In this document: positions 35,560 through 48,224 of the stretch, piece by piece
How positions within the stretch are numbered: position 1 is the first letter of the stretch
Layout of the letters: each line of letters begins with the position of its first letter
Assembly (NCBI GenBank): GCA_008973525.1
Contig: WACJ01000076.1
Span: forward strand, 1,116,001 to 1,180,000
Direction of reading: 5' to 3'
Source of the DNA: Stenopsyche tienmushanensis
Taxonomy: Eukaryota; Arthropoda; Insecta; Trichoptera; Stenopsychidae
DNA: 64,000 nucleotides
The notes under the pieces: model-generated
What the model was told of the DNA's origin: nothing
Databases searched by the model: none
The model's input: only the letters and a program-made list of their open reading frames with translations
Made by a program: the position numbers and the translations under genes

Positions 35560-35950
35560 ATATTTATTTTAGTAACACAGTTGACATGATATCTCAAGTT
35601 CTAATCAACAGATTTACTTCAAATTTTGTACAAATCTTTTTAATATAATTTTATATCGCTCCTACCATATTTATATCAAAATTTTATTTGGAACTATTTA
35701 AAAAAAATTAAAAGTGTAAAAAATAAAGCAATTTTTTTAAAAATTTGCCATTTTATAAAAATTAAAAATATTCATTTTTTTTGACATCGAAACAAAAATA
35801 ACAACATTTTTTTAGTAAGAATTATTTTTAATTGTAATTTCAGATAATTTAAAGGGTTGAAATCGTGTCAACCAGGACACATCTTCTTTTTTATATGCAA
35901 CTTTTTAAATTTATTTTTTAAAAATAATTAAGAGCAAATAATCTAGATTA
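35560..35950 (+). repeat. AT-rich repeat family F copy
   Basis: GTTGACATGATATCTCAAGT at 35580 and GTGTCAACCAGGACACATC at 35867, with the usual AT-rich interior. Confidence 0.6.
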
Positions 35951-35959
35951 TATATTAGT

Positions 35960-38060
35960 CGACAGTCTGAGCTGCTTTTGTAAAAGTCGATGTTGGAACG
36001 TTATATAAGTCTATTAAGACGTTACAGCACAAGGGTAGTAAAACAGCGTGCATAATATATACGCGTAACATGGCTCCTTACAAAACTACCCCCGGATACT
36101 CCAAGAATAAGACAGATGGAGGGTAGATTGTTCTTGCTAATTTTTTAATCAGTTGTCTGTCTAAAGCATTAATAATTAATTTACAACAATTTTAATATGC
36201 AGTGTATAGATTGAAATCAGTCTAGAATTGATCCCAAATCTATAGTTATTGACAGTATAATCAGTTTTGATTCCCATATCTCGCCTGTATCTATAATTTT
36301 GAATAGATTCTATGGATTTAATAATTAAGCTGAACTAAGTAGACGTTTAAAGCGGTGTTATCTCGTCCATATTACATGTCAACAGTCAGGTTTAAAGCGC
36401 TTTTCAACTGTGTTTTGGACGTGTTCATTTGATTTCGTAATGAAGTGGTCTATGTACAATTTATTGCATATGATAATCACAATAATATATCATTGGTCTT
36501 TGTAGTTTTAAATTGGTTTTCATAAAAAGCCCGGATACGTAATGTATTATCGCATTTTTTGTCGGGCAAACAGAAATTAAATAAATCACGTTAATATAAA
36601 GTTACGTCTTGTCTCGGCTTAAGTGTTAGCTATAGATATTTCTGTAAGATGTCATACGATATTATATTGTAAGAAATATTATCCAATAGCTTGGGGCGTT
36701 TTTATTAAAAAAGAAGCCTTATCTGTGTTCGAGGGTAGATTTGTCGCTTGGGGTGAACCGAGGACTTAACTCATGGTTTTTATCACGAAAACGCGGTATT
36801 ATCTTCTACCTCTTCCGTTCATATTTTATATAGTCAAATCGCATTTTAAATAAAATTCCATTAAGAAAATTGCTTGACGTTTTCGGCCTGGATGTGATAT
36901 CGGCTCGAGCTTTGATGATCATAGTTCATTCTGCCAATTTAGCTTTTGATACTTGACAACCGCGATCTGAATAGGCTTGTGAATTCAACGATTTGAATGA
37001 ATTCCCGATGGAAAAGTATCAAATATCGGGATGCAAGTGCACGGTTCGTTAGAGTGTTGTCATATGATGCGTACGTGGATTATTGTCAATGTCGGATTCG
37101 GTGAACCGAATGATTCCCTTCGTAAACAAGCTCCAAAGGGCGGTCGTGAATCATGTCTGTGGCGTTTATAATTTCCATATTTATTGAATGGTTGCGACCT
37201 CGATGCCCTTTGCTCCCGGTTCAATCGTGATAAAACAACAATCCGAAGGGCCTGCCAAGGTAGCCGGCCCTCGCAGAACCCGTTCGACAGAACCCGTTCC
37301 GCGCAAACACCACATTTATCTCCCCGGCGAACCCTTGCACTCTGCAAATAATCCAGCGTCTGCAAATCTCTATACACTACCTACTTACAATGCATATCAA
37401 TTGTGACCCTCATTTTTACACCCTTTGATCTAAGGACGTCGTTCCCAGACTGGAGACAGCTATCACACATATGGCCTACGTACGTGAGGGTCCTCCTGTC
37501 CTGTATAAGATCAACAAGCGGTTTTCTCACCGTGAGATTGAATTCTAACAAATTTACATTCCTATACGACCCTCTTATACCTTAAATCAAAGAATTTATC
37601 CCTTTAATCTTTTCTTGCATAGTCGATTATAAAAAAAAATGATTTTTTTAAAGCAAAACCGAAAAAATGATAATTTACACTCATTATTCAAAACAAAAAC
37701 CTTTTAAAATAATTTGCTATATATTATTGAATAGATCACAATAAATTTAATAGAAATTGCTTTAAAAATATGATCGCTATAATCAAACAAACTTCGAGAG
37801 TACATACCGCGTGTACGAGCTTAAATACCTCGTACATAGACTTAATGAGATTAAATGTTGAAATAATGACCTGAATGGATCCTAGCCATATTATAGTGAC
37901 ACGCTGCTCCAAATTACTGATTGAATTTCATTCAACTGAATATATTAACAACAAATTTTTGATGCATTATTTTAAAAAAAACTTTCAGGAAAATGTCTTT
38001 TCCAGTTAAATATCAATCAATCAAGCATTTATTAACTAAATTATCAGCTAAAAAATGAAC
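35960..38060. other. Unique-looking intronic sequence
   Basis: AT-rich to 36880, then a balanced patch at 36880-37600 with 105- (-), 72- (+) and 60-codon (+) frames, none recognised. Confidence 0.35.
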
Positions 38061-38067
38061 CCATGTT

Positions 38068-38350
38068 TGGGTAATATATAATAAAATGGATGCTTTACGC
38101 TACGTATAGACACGCACACAGATTGGAGACGGCGCGGCGCATGCGCGTAGTGTCTTTTATGATGTATGCGACGGATACAGACACTACAAACGATTCTCCT
38201 GCTTTTTTCGTATTATTCAAGCCTAATAAATATATCCTACGCAACATTGGTATCAGAAGTTGAACGAAAGAAGATGTCGCTGTTAATCTGGCGAATTAAA
38301 TCTGTACAGATTAACAGCGCCATTGCGCGGGGATGAAATTTCGCCCACGC
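38068..38350 (+). mobile_element. Short LTR (family L) followed by primer site and leader hairpin
   Basis: LTR candidate 38068-38246: starts TGGGTAATATATAATAAAAT, has AATAAATATATCC near its end and stops at GCAACA. The primer site follows (TTGGTATCAGAAGTTG, two changes from the tRNA-Leu type at 16862). Then comes a 13-bp stem, CGCTGTTAATCTG at about 38279 and its complement at about 38306. A partial inverted copy of the LTR is at 62570-62675. No coding region follows. Confidence 0.5.
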
Positions 38351-38359
38351 TAAATTTCC

Positions 38360-39340
38360 TTTTTTGATTAACCAAGGCATTTAATATAAGACTAAAAAAT
38401 ATTTTTCTACATTTATATTGAGTTCCAAGGCATAAATAGATTTAATCGCCTTTGGAATTCGACGTTTATTAACCGTAGCAAATTGTAGATGTCTTGGAAT
38501 GTTCCGAATGACTCCGAAGTGAAGTGTTTATTTTATGAAAGGAAATTCGATTTGATCCAGAATTGGTTGTATTAAGTTAATGGGTGTTCCGTTTTTGACA
38601 CGTGTAGGTCGTATTGCTTACCTAGGGATTTTGGGCGTACGCCCCATTAAACCGCCACATCAAAATATCAAAACAGGGTCAAAAACAAATATGCGAATAT
38701 TTGAAGCAATTCCGAATAGAGGCAGCATTTTATATTTGAGGCGAGCAGCCCTTTAGAGGGGCATTAAGAGCAGCTTTACGCCCTTGCAGCCGCCACTTCG
38801 CACCGGCCGCGCTCTTACATATGCATCAAACGAGTAATAAATTGGCCTGTCCTTCCTTTATGGCCCCCCCGCAAAATATTCGGGCCCGCAATAACTGTAC
38901 ATTACAGATTTTATATCGTGGCTCGATGAGCCGGTGGCGTTTCGCAAAACGACGACGTCGCAGGGGCCGGGGGTGGCTTCAACCCCTTGAAATTTTGGTC
39001 ACGGCGCGTGACGCAAAGTTTGAGCCGCGCCAAGAATGAGTGCTGTTTGCGTTATAAAAGACGGCATAAATGTGGGTCACATATCATTCGGTATTCTTCC
39101 TAAATTTCCAGGACCTCTCTGTAATACTTAACGAGACACGAGTACTGCTATAAAATGACACATGCCTTTTCTTCTATGTATGTATAGAGTCACGCGATAT
39201 TCCCCCAGGACGCTCGTCCCGCTCTAAATAAAATAACAAGCAGTTTTAAGTACATAAGAAATTGTATTATTTAAACTAAAAATATCATGTATTCGATTAT
39301 ATATAAACTTATGTTTATTGAGCATTCATTCAATTTATAT
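38360..39340. other. Unique island, GC-rich at 38740-39040
   Basis: A 72-codon plus frame at 38821-39039 ends in an arginine-rich run from a CG-rich stretch; not recognised. Possible regulatory island. Confidence 0.35.
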
Positions 39341-39354
39341 CCACGGCCAATTTA

Positions 39355-40720
39355 TTTGGTCCCGCATACTTGTCGGCCATTTTGTTCAGTCATAAGAAAT
39401 TCTTCCGATGGATAAGTCGTCGTACACAACCACCACAACTCGTCTGTGTGAAATATGATGAGTCGATAACATGCCACGAAGTGAGTTAGGTTGTTCAGAG
39501 AAGGCCACACTGATGCTCGCGGCTGACCATCGGAGATTTCTGACGAACTTCACGTAGAATTTCTTAACATTTTTAGAAGTCTTCTTATTGATATTGTGTT
39601 GGAAAAACTCGATTACAAGAAGTTGAGTGTCCAGAATGCTCACAATGAAGAACCATCGAAATCACGTGACCACCGCGCGTGAATTTTTGAACCGTTTTGC
39701 ACAGGAGAGAGAACCTTTTCTGGACACTATCATGATGGGGGATGAGACGTGGATGTGTTTCTGCACTCCAGAATCCCCACGTAGAAGCGCTGTTTGCAGC
39801 GACATCTTCCGTCTCTCTTTAGGTGCAATGTGTTATTTTAACAGTGCCATCTCTTGTGGCCCTGCGGAGACATTGCACCTGCATGCCGACGGATCGCTTC
39901 TTGCGCGTGCACCGTTGCCGACTGGGTAGTGACGCGCAAGAGGTGGGAGTCGTCAAGAAAGTCGTTGGTTAGCCTTGGATGCGGGAGGTTGTCCCTCCTC
40001 CAGCCAAATCTCTCTCTCTCGTGTGGAATTAACTGTTGTATAGAAAAGAGAGTCTTTCTATTTGACGCCTGTCTATTCTCATCCGTTCGTCCAGCAACAC
40101 CACGGCCCGATAGAAGAATGGACCTGTGCTTTAGTGCGGCCATCCCGATGAGCACGTAGAGACGGAGAGCTGCTTGGGAACTCTGCCCTCGAGAGCTTCC
40201 CCGCCTCAACGTTACAGCGTCATTCATCTTCCTCAGCCACCAAACAATCAAGATAACCTATATAACAACATGATAACCTTCTGCATAACAACACCAAGCT
40301 CCATACTACGTGAGCTTCACAGGAGTTGCTGACATGAGATGGGTACCCAGAATGTTCACACCAGAGCACTTTCGAAATTGCATGACCATTGTGCCTTTCT
40401 GCACTATATTGCGACGGAGGATGAAAGGTGGGTGGGTTACTACACCGGCAACAGCGACATGACAATCTTCAGCAGAAAAAGAAGACCGGGAATAGAACTG
40501 GCATACATCCACAGCATACAGTGTATTCGAGGATGCGATGCTCGTGATGCGATGCTCGTGCGATGCTTGTGATGGGGGAGTCTCCCCCATGAATTTACTG
40601 GCAAAGAAAAGAGCCATAGATTTTGAAGATCCAAGAAGAATCACACAGCACATGAGCAGAAACTGAAGGAAGCCTGGCAATAGATCTTTGATCAGACTAA
40701 CAAAGGAAGATGGGTCCATC
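39355..40720 (+). pseudogene. mariner element split by an LTR
   Basis: Plus-strand frames give WVRLFREGHTDARG and LEKLDYKKLSVQN (N-terminal half), then REFLNRFAQEREPFLDTIMM followed by GDETW with the first catalytic Asp intact. At about 39773 the sequence switches to LTR-A (39774-40215). After it, HNNTK and ASQELLT (second catalytic region) reappear, then FLHYIATEDERWVGYYT, which looks like a piece of another mariner copy. Frameshifts and stops show the element is dead. Confidence 0.7.
39774..40215 (+). mobile_element. LTR family A, nearly full length
   Basis: Starts just inside the family 5' end (ATCCCCACGTAG), contains GTGGAATTAACTG, the hairpin (39970-40005) and about 100 bp absent from the 9.06 kb copy, and ends CCGCCTCAACGTTACA at 40215. 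Inserted in the same orientation as the mariner that it interrupts. Confidence 0.7.
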
Positions 40721-40759
40721 GACTTATACCGGATAGTGGCGGGAATTTTCGGAGGAAAT

Positions 40760-42130
40760 AATGACCGCTAAAGAAGATTCAATACTAAAAGGGACCTAAT
40801 GTCTACACCACCAACCTTCTAAAGCAATGTGATTGTAACCTTACTTTCTGGATCACCTAGAAATCTGCAGTGATCAATTCAGTGAGAATCTTAAAACCTT
40901 TCATTTAAGCCATGGGGTTCGACCAATCGTCTTGGCCGCGGGATGACTTACTCCTTCAAATAATCTCGTAGCTGCTTAAATACAAACATTTTCGGCCCTA
41001 CATAAATGATTAACCTCGTATCTACTTGTTTAAAAGTAATTTGAATGAAGTCCTGATAAATAAAATCATTATTTGCGCGTTCCTATGGAAACATAAACGA
41101 CAAACAAATTGAATTTTTCGTCAATATATTAACATTTTTAATTATTTTATAGTATACGTTGATGTAAAAAGTATCGAATTGCACATACTGCATGCGGTTT
41201 TGCCAGCACTTTGTTTTGCTCGTCGTTCGGACATTTTTCAATCTTCTTTTTCGTCCCACTGTACATGATGACATTGGTGGAAAATGTGTACCACCAATAT
41301 TGAAAATTTTAAAGAGCAAAATGAAACAAAAGGGCATTGTCCCTTTAAATGCACGTCAGTTTGTTGGCCGCTGGGCTTTTTCTGGCCGTACAATCAGCGG
41401 AACTTTTCCCGTAATGAAAAGGCGCAGAAACGTTTGTATGCAGAGTCATCAAAATTTACGCTCGACTACTGCAATCCTCGATAGAAATTACTGCGGAAAG
41501 GGGGAACCATTTGAAAATTAAAAGGTACAAAATTGTAACTCATCTTTTTGTGCGCCCCCCCCAACACACAGGGCCCCCATCAACCGCGCTTTGCCGACGA
41601 TCGTTGGCTTTGCGCATTTGAAATGTGACTGAATGGTACTGTGAGGTCTTTTCACGAAGGTACATTAGGAATTGGATTTTCACACCGGCACGTCACTATT
41701 CCATCGGAAAAATCCCCGGGACTGTGTATGTATATTTCTTTTATAGAATCGCTAACGGGATTCGAATCGCAAATTGAATCGTAAACTTGAATTATGATCC
41801 GATGCAGACCGATGCTCATGCGGGCTCATTTTTTCCCGATGAAGTAAATTGGATTTCACCTGAGGATTGGGTACAATGCACTTTTGCTGTGGACGTGCAT
41901 GGAATACTTGTATTATTAATTTTTCCTAAATATGTCACAAACCCTTATAATTACCCGATGCTCATGTAACTTTCATATAAGGGCTCCTTGTACGAGCTTA
42001 ATTTATAAAGTATTATTTTAAAATCCACCGTAAGTTTGTATTAAGACACGGTTCAAGAAACACATATTTGTTGTAATCATTGAAATTTGGGGGCTGTTAC
42101 CTCTTACAATTTTTATTTTATGTAAATAAG
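40760..42130. other. Unique-looking intronic sequence
   Basis: A balanced patch at 41180-41530 has a 109-codon plus frame (MRFCQHFVLLVVRTF) and shadows; not recognised. 41640-41980 is similar in composition. No repeats assigned. Confidence 0.35.
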
Positions 42131-42380
42131 AATTTATTTTTAAAAAATATTATAGGATAATTTTTTATTTTATATTTGAAAATATATTCCCTAAAGGAAT
42201 TTCCAAAATTCCTATTATTTACGGAGTTATAGCTATTTTAATGTTAATAATACAAAAAAAAATGTTTATAACCTTCTATTGTTCCTACCAGATTTATGTC
42301 AAAATTTTAAAAAAAATTTAAAAAAATTAAAGCTGAAAAAATAAAACCAAAAAATGACTATTTTGTGAGAATAAAATTAT
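42130..42380 (+). repeat. AT-rich repeat family F fragment
   Basis: Keeps TTCCAAAATTCCTATTATTT and CCTACCAGATTTATGTCAAA, the 5' half of the family. Confidence 0.45.
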
Positions 42381-42399
42381 TTTTCATGGGAGTATATGA

Positions 42400-42900
42400 G
42401 CGTCGAATAGAAAGACTCTCTTCTCTAGATAGCTCTTTATTCAATACAAGAGAGAGAAAGAGATCTGGCTGCGGGAAGGACGTCCTCCCGCAGGATCCAC
42501 TCTCACCGTCCTCGAGCTAATCTTGTTCGAAGAAAAGGTCCCTCGCCAAAAGAATCTCGGAGTTGGGGTCTATCTTTTACCATTTTTTTATTAATTCATT
42601 GATTTGTGAGTTTAATTTCAAATTTTCAGAAAGAGATCATCTTCTCTCATTTTGCCGACACATTTTGTCTATAATAACAATATTAATATCTTCTCAATAA
42701 AATTAAAATAGTTAAGACGACACTATTTCTATCGCCACCGGTTCACCGGTTACTTCTGACACCAGTGTAACGTAGATAAAACGAGCAAAACTTATTCCAA
42801 AACGGATCGCTTTATAAACATTTGACAGAATGGGACCTACCGTTTTCTGTCGTGTAGATATAGTAACTGTTTCAGAATAACTGTCGATTTAGGGTGCGTA
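42400..42900 (-). mobile_element. LTR retrotransposon fragment with primer site
   Basis: Minus orientation: an LTR end ACGTTACA at 42766, primer site 42747-42764 (TGGTGTCAGAAGTAACC), a short internal region containing AATAGTGTCGTCTTAAC, then an LTR-A piece with hairpin at 42400-42495. No coding capacity. Confidence 0.5.
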
Positions 42901-42944
42901 TTTCAAATAAGTTTCCCTGCCGCATCCTGCATATAGAATGGATG

Positions 42945-43750
42945 GGAATAGACGAGCGTCGAATAGAATGACCCTTTTTTCTAAATAAGTATTTATTACA
43001 CACGAAGGAGAGATCTGGCCGCAGGAGGGACGACCTCCCGCAGCCAAGGTTAATCGACGACTCTCCCGATTCTCACCTCCTGTACGTCACTCCCCGAACG
43101 GCAACAGCGCACGAGCAAGAAGCGATCCGTCGATATGCAGGTGCAATGTCTCCGCAGGGCCACAAGAGAAGGCGCAGTTAAAATAACACATTGCACCTGA
43201 AGAGAGACGGAAGATGTCACTGTTATCCAATGTCCTTACTTTAATTTTTCAAAATGTATTAAAAATGTATTTTAATAACGAGAAACAACATGTGATCACC
43301 GGCTCATCATATCAGACGGTTTTGGGTCAAGATGTTCAATTTCGAATTTGTAGAAAGAGATCAGTTTATCGTTTTTTAAAGCTTTTAAATTTCAGAGGGC
43401 TTCAATCAGCACCCGATCAACTCCATCCGACTTCTGACACCAGTGTAACGTTGATGAAACTATTTTTATTTCACCGCCCGAACGCAGAATAAACCGAAAT
43501 CAGAGCGCCCCCACTCTATATTACATACAAAATCTTTGCTTTAATCAGGTTTAGGTCTGAATAAAAAAAAATGTTATTTTTTATTTATTTTTTTACTTTT
43601 GATTATTGAGTATTATATTGATTTAAACATAAATACTATATTCGTATGTCCACCGCTTATCGTCCATACAAATTAGCTTTTCGCTGAGGACCGCACAGCG
43701 TGAATGAAGCTTGTATATTAATAAATAAACCTTAACACTGTTGATATTGT
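42945..43750 (-). mobile_element. LTR-J, primer site and LTR-A in tandem
   Basis: Minus orientation: LTR-J (5'-truncated) ending AACGTTACA at 43444, primer site 43425-43442 (TGGTGTCAGAAGTCGGAT), about 200 bp internal, then LTR-A 43224 to about 42945. The same order recurs at 62877-63870 and in shorter form at 42400-42900. The 92-codon plus frame at 43214 lies across it and is not a gene. Confidence 0.55.
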
Positions 43751-43759
43751 TAGGTTCCA

Positions 43760-44990
43760 TAATATATCCTTTTTTATGGCTCTTTCCATGTAAGAAAATC
43801 ATTTTTTTTGAACGGAATAGCAAAAGTAATAGACAAAAAGATTGTGACTATTCTCCGGTGCCCCCAATATAATACGAACGCTTTTTGTCATGAAATAAAA
43901 TAGGAAAATATCCGTTTGGTTTCTATTCAGAGATATTGCCATTTTGTCACCCACCACACCGTGAATATAAATAAAATTTTTCATCACGCAAGTTTTCACA
44001 CATCGTCGGAAAAGCTTTCACGTAATAAATGTACAATTTAACCTTTTATACCCGGGGAAAAAATCGCCTCGTAAAAATGTTATCCGGGCTACGTATGATA
44101 TATTTTTCTAATCGTCACGGGATTTCATCCGTGAAAATGCGGAGGCGATCCGAGAGCAGGGAAAAAGTTTTTCCGACGGAAGCGGAATCGGCGCGGCGAT
44201 CGTTTTTCTTGGAGCTGCGATGACGTCGTATGACTTCCGGTGGAAGTGAAAGCCTCGGAAAAGCGTTGTTTATGCCGTGCAGACAATAGGCGGCTGGGGA
44301 CCCCGAATAATAAATTACTTTATACACGAGGGATGCGAAAAACAAATCATTCGCCATCCCCCCGCATCGATGAAATAAAACGCTTTCCGATTCCGGCAAA
44401 ATTGCATATCCGCCCTGAGAATTCTACCGCGGAAATCGCTAATTAAATTGTCTAACGCAAACTTTAGCGCGGGCGGAAAAAAATGTCTTTCTTCGAATGA
44501 AAATTCCGCAATATTTTCTCAATTCCAATAATTCCTTTTGAAAGGCGACATTTCACGCAGTGTATATCAATGCATAATCTGAAGAAGCAAAAAGTGTTTT
44601 CAATATCAGAAATAGAAATATCCTGCTTGAATTTCATATTAGATAGAAATTAGGGGCGTATTTATATACAAGGGGAGTTTAGAAACGTTATTACCAAATA
44701 TTTGACTGATTTTTTGGAAAATTAGTAGAACAGTATAGAAGATATCAGTTTATTTTTTTTTGTTATTTGTCCATAAAAAGATTAAATCTTTTTTTATCAA
44801 ATGAGTGCCACTACAACTTTCTGGGAATAATTGTTACTTGAGGGTGTGCATTTCAAATAAGGAAGTTTCCCTGCTGCACTCTGTATAGTAGCAGATTCAT
44901 GATACATATGATGTACCATATTCTTAAAGCAACATCTATCAAATTTATTGTAAATTATTCCATATTATATGGCAATTTACTATGGATAGT
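43760..44990. other. Unique island
   Basis: 44000-44460 is GC-richer with 94- (-) and 64-68-codon (+) frames on opposite strands; not recognised. The remainder is AT-rich. Confidence 0.35.
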
Positions 44991-44996
44991 TATAGC

Positions 44997-45820
44997 CAAG
45001 GAATCCAATCCCGGGATCCCGGACAGTTTTATCCCGAGATTAGTAAGCGTAATCCCGTAAAATTCGGGATTCAAATTTTTATCTAATTGAAATCGTACAC
45101 CTCACCAGCAGGTTGAAAGCTACTAAATATGTTTTTCAAATTGTTACATTAATCTTTGCCTACCGGTGATGTATTTACTACACCTCGACTCTAATAATGG
45201 GAATATCGATATGAAATATAATAGATACGGGGCTCAAAATTTTAATATTCTTCCGTAATATAATTACGAATCATATCGAAGTACTATAATATATAATTAT
45301 TCATCTGTAGCGACGGAAATAAATAATTTGTCAGGAAATCGGGAATTTTGCACACTAAACCTCGCAAAATTCCCGATTTCCCGACAAATTATTTATTTCC
45401 GTCGCTGCAGATGAATACTTATATACTATAATACTTCGATGTGATTCTTAATTATATTAAGGAGGAATATACAAATTTTGAGTCCCGTATCTATTATATT
45501 TCATATCGATATTCCCATTATTAGAGTCGATGTGTAGTAAATACATCACCGGTAGGGAAATATTAATGTAACAATTTGATAAACATATATGTACTGTATA
45601 TATGTATACATAGATTAGACAGTTACTGCCTAAAATTAGTAGTTACGCCACTGTTTCCAAGCGTCCAGATTTCGGCGAGAATGTCTCGATTTAGTAGCTT
45701 TCAACGTGCTGGTGAGATGTACGATTTCTATTAGATAAACATTTCAATCTCGAATTTTTCGGGATTACGCTTACTAATCCCGGGATAAAACTGTCCGGGA
45801 TCCCGGGATTGGATTCCCTA
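44997..45820. mobile_element. hAT family G palindromic (foldback) element
   Basis: Left end CAAGGAATCCAATCCCGGGA, right end the inverse of TAGGGAATCCAATCCCGGGA. The arms 44997-45350 and 45362-45820 are inverted copies of each other, meeting at about 45350-45362 (ACACTAAACC). The right arm keeps about 100 bp that the left arm lacks. No transposase. The 8-bp flanks I compared do not match, so the target duplication is unresolved. Confidence 0.75.
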
Positions 45821-45829
45821 GTACCTATG

Positions 45830-46980
45830 GAAGCACAAGTGACAGAAAATACTCGAACTTATATATATTTTTTCGTATTCTAGCAAATATTCATTGTAAA
45901 TTTATATTTCAATATTTGATAGTTGCGCCTCGTTAATTAACAAATTTAATATTTGAATTTAAACACGACGCTTCTGTTTTGCATTGTTTGCGATTTAATA
46001 GAGTAGTCGTCGGGGGTTTTCGATTAAATCGAGATTTTAATTAAAAACAACATAATTATTTCTGCAACATTTCGTCATTGGGCGGAATTAGGATTACCAT
46101 AACAAGGGGAGTGTTTTCTTTGGCTTTCGAGGGACAAAATTTGAATAATGACAATAAATATTTTGGTTTGTGGAGCACTTCGAATCCCGGTCGGCATTAA
46201 GCGACCGCAGATGGGGGTCACGAGAAAAATCGCCCTTTTTGTTTTACGGGGGGGGGGGGTCGCAAAAAATGCACCCGTTCTCTTATCTCCCCGAAAAAAA
46301 GGGAGGACAATAAAATGAGAAATACTTATTCGAAAGCGCTAAGTGATAAGGGACGAAGCATGAAATATGAAACTTTTTTGTCGGATAAATCCGCGATGGC
46401 GGCGATACAGGCGTGAAAAAACGTTTCTCGTATTCTTCCACTTTGGTTGAAGGGGAAGTGAGATATTAATCTTTTGGATGTGAGGAATGTTTCAGACCTG
46501 CTTGTAACCCGAGATGTGACATTTTATTCAATGTACAATGCTCTAAGAACGCGTCACATGCGTATGAAAACATAAATGAAACTCAGATTAGAGATATGGC
46601 AATGCGCAACGACCAGATCCCAGATACGCCAAGCCAAGAATCAATTCTTCTTTAGATCGTCGAGATAGGGCTGTATCTGGGGTTGTTAAGAGAGTTATAT
46701 GCGACTCGACAAAAATCTTATTACAGGTTTGAATAAGGCTGTATACATTAATTCAATAATAAATTACTTTCACATAAAAGAAGTGTCTGGGCGATCCAGC
46801 TGCTTAAATTCAATTTTTGTAAGGTGATTTCATGTGAAATGTCTGATTTTCGATATTACATATTTTGTTTCAAATTAAGACTAAATTCAATAGTAGCATG
46901 AGATAATAATTATTAACCCTATAATGAGTATGCACGTATATGTTGCGTGTTAACTGGTGTGATGAGAGAGAATGACCGCA
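45830..46980. other. Intronic sequence, unassigned
   Basis: Contains a 12-base G run near 46249-46260 and otherwise unique-looking sequence. TTCGAATCCCGGTC at about 46183 resembles a tRNA T-arm but no cloverleaf could be built around it. Confidence 0.4.
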
Positions 46981-46984
46981 CAAG

Positions 46985-47310
46985 TAAGGTTCTAGTCCAA
47001 TCCGGTACCCCCTGTATTTGGGGGGGAGGGGGATTAGGTCTCGACGATCCAACGGAGGTCGTAGAATGCTCCAGGGATATATTTTCCCCCAAAACTCTCG
47101 CAGAAAACCCTAAAATTGGAAGCAAAGTTTCAGTGTCCAACCGGTCCGAATTTCAGACCACATACACATTGAAAAAACGCCTCGCAATCGGATGTCATGC
47201 CCACGCATGTCCACATAACATGATCTACATCTACGTTTGCGACACTCCGAAGTTGGTGAAAACTCAAACCCAAGCAACGACGCCCTAAACCACCCGAGGC
47301 CCTGCGACGA
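46985..47310. repeat. Dispersed repeat C, long copy
   Basis: CGACGATCCAACGGAGGTCG, AACTCTCGCAGAAAACCCTA and GTGTCCAACCGGTCCGAATT. The first two blocks recur at 60610-60690, the third also at 22486 and 1898. The 113-codon plus frame is repeat-derived. Confidence 0.5.
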
Positions 47311-47569
47311 TCTTTAAAAAAACGCTTCGGAAATCTAAATACATTTGCTAACCGTACAGGCTTTATTTGTTTATAACACCTATTTCTATAAAGCAATATA
47401 ATAATATTTTTTCACAGAGTACAAAATGCAGAGAGTACAAATATTAATCAACGGATAAAAACATAATAAATGTTAAAATGTCAAATGTATTTTTCCTTAT
47501 TCACTTAAAGACCATCTTAGTTTGAATTATTATAAATATTAATCGATGGGTTAAATTATTAATTTGAAA

Positions 47570-48224
47570 TACACTTGGGTCTGTTTTTGTGCGGATCTTT
47601 TTTATGCGATTTTGAAGTTATGCGTTTTAAAAAATAATGGAACATATCCTTCAGGACAAAGCTTTTTTTATGCGAATGTGCATTAAAAAAAATCTAAAAA
47701 TAGCATTGTTACAATCGTTATAATGTGAGTGTTTATAGGACGATGATCGATTCGATCAAATCATTATTAGTCGATAAATTTGGATTAACGATCTATACAA
47801 TCGTCTCTATTTCCCTCCAAAACTCAACGTGCAAGACTCTCTCCGTCTTTGTCTATCTTCGAGCTCAACGTGTACATGTGATGCTCTTTCTGAATCATTG
47901 GAATTCGAACACAACTCTGTGTCTTACCTCTTTATTGGGTTAATCAGCGAATAAATTGTGAAAAAAGACGATTTAAACACAGAAGGATGACGAATAAATG
48001 TGATTTGTATAATTATCGAGTAAAATGCACTTTAATAAAGCAATTCTAAAATAAATAGGTAGTAATTTATATGATTTTTATATGCGATTTTTGGTACATT
48101 CAATCGCAATGATTTGAAGTTATGCGGTTTTCTAAAATAATGTAGTTCAAGTCTTTTTTGTGCGATTTTTTATATGCGATTCCCCGTGGAACGTATCTAT
48201 CGCATAAAAACAGACCCAAGTGTA
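47570..48224. mobile_element. TIR element K2, about 655 bp, TA-flanked
   Basis: Begins TACACTTGGGTCTGTTTTTG and ends with its inverse (AAAAACAGACCCAAGTGTA). Both junctions show TA, the expected target duplication of Tc1/mariner/pogo elements. The plus-strand 72-codon frame inside (47725-47943) is unrecognised. Internal motifs are shared with K1. Confidence 0.7.

Noticed and set aside
46170..46215. TTCGAATCCCGGTC as a tRNA T-arm
   Set aside because: No acceptor stem, D-arm or anticodon arm can be built from the surrounding sequence.
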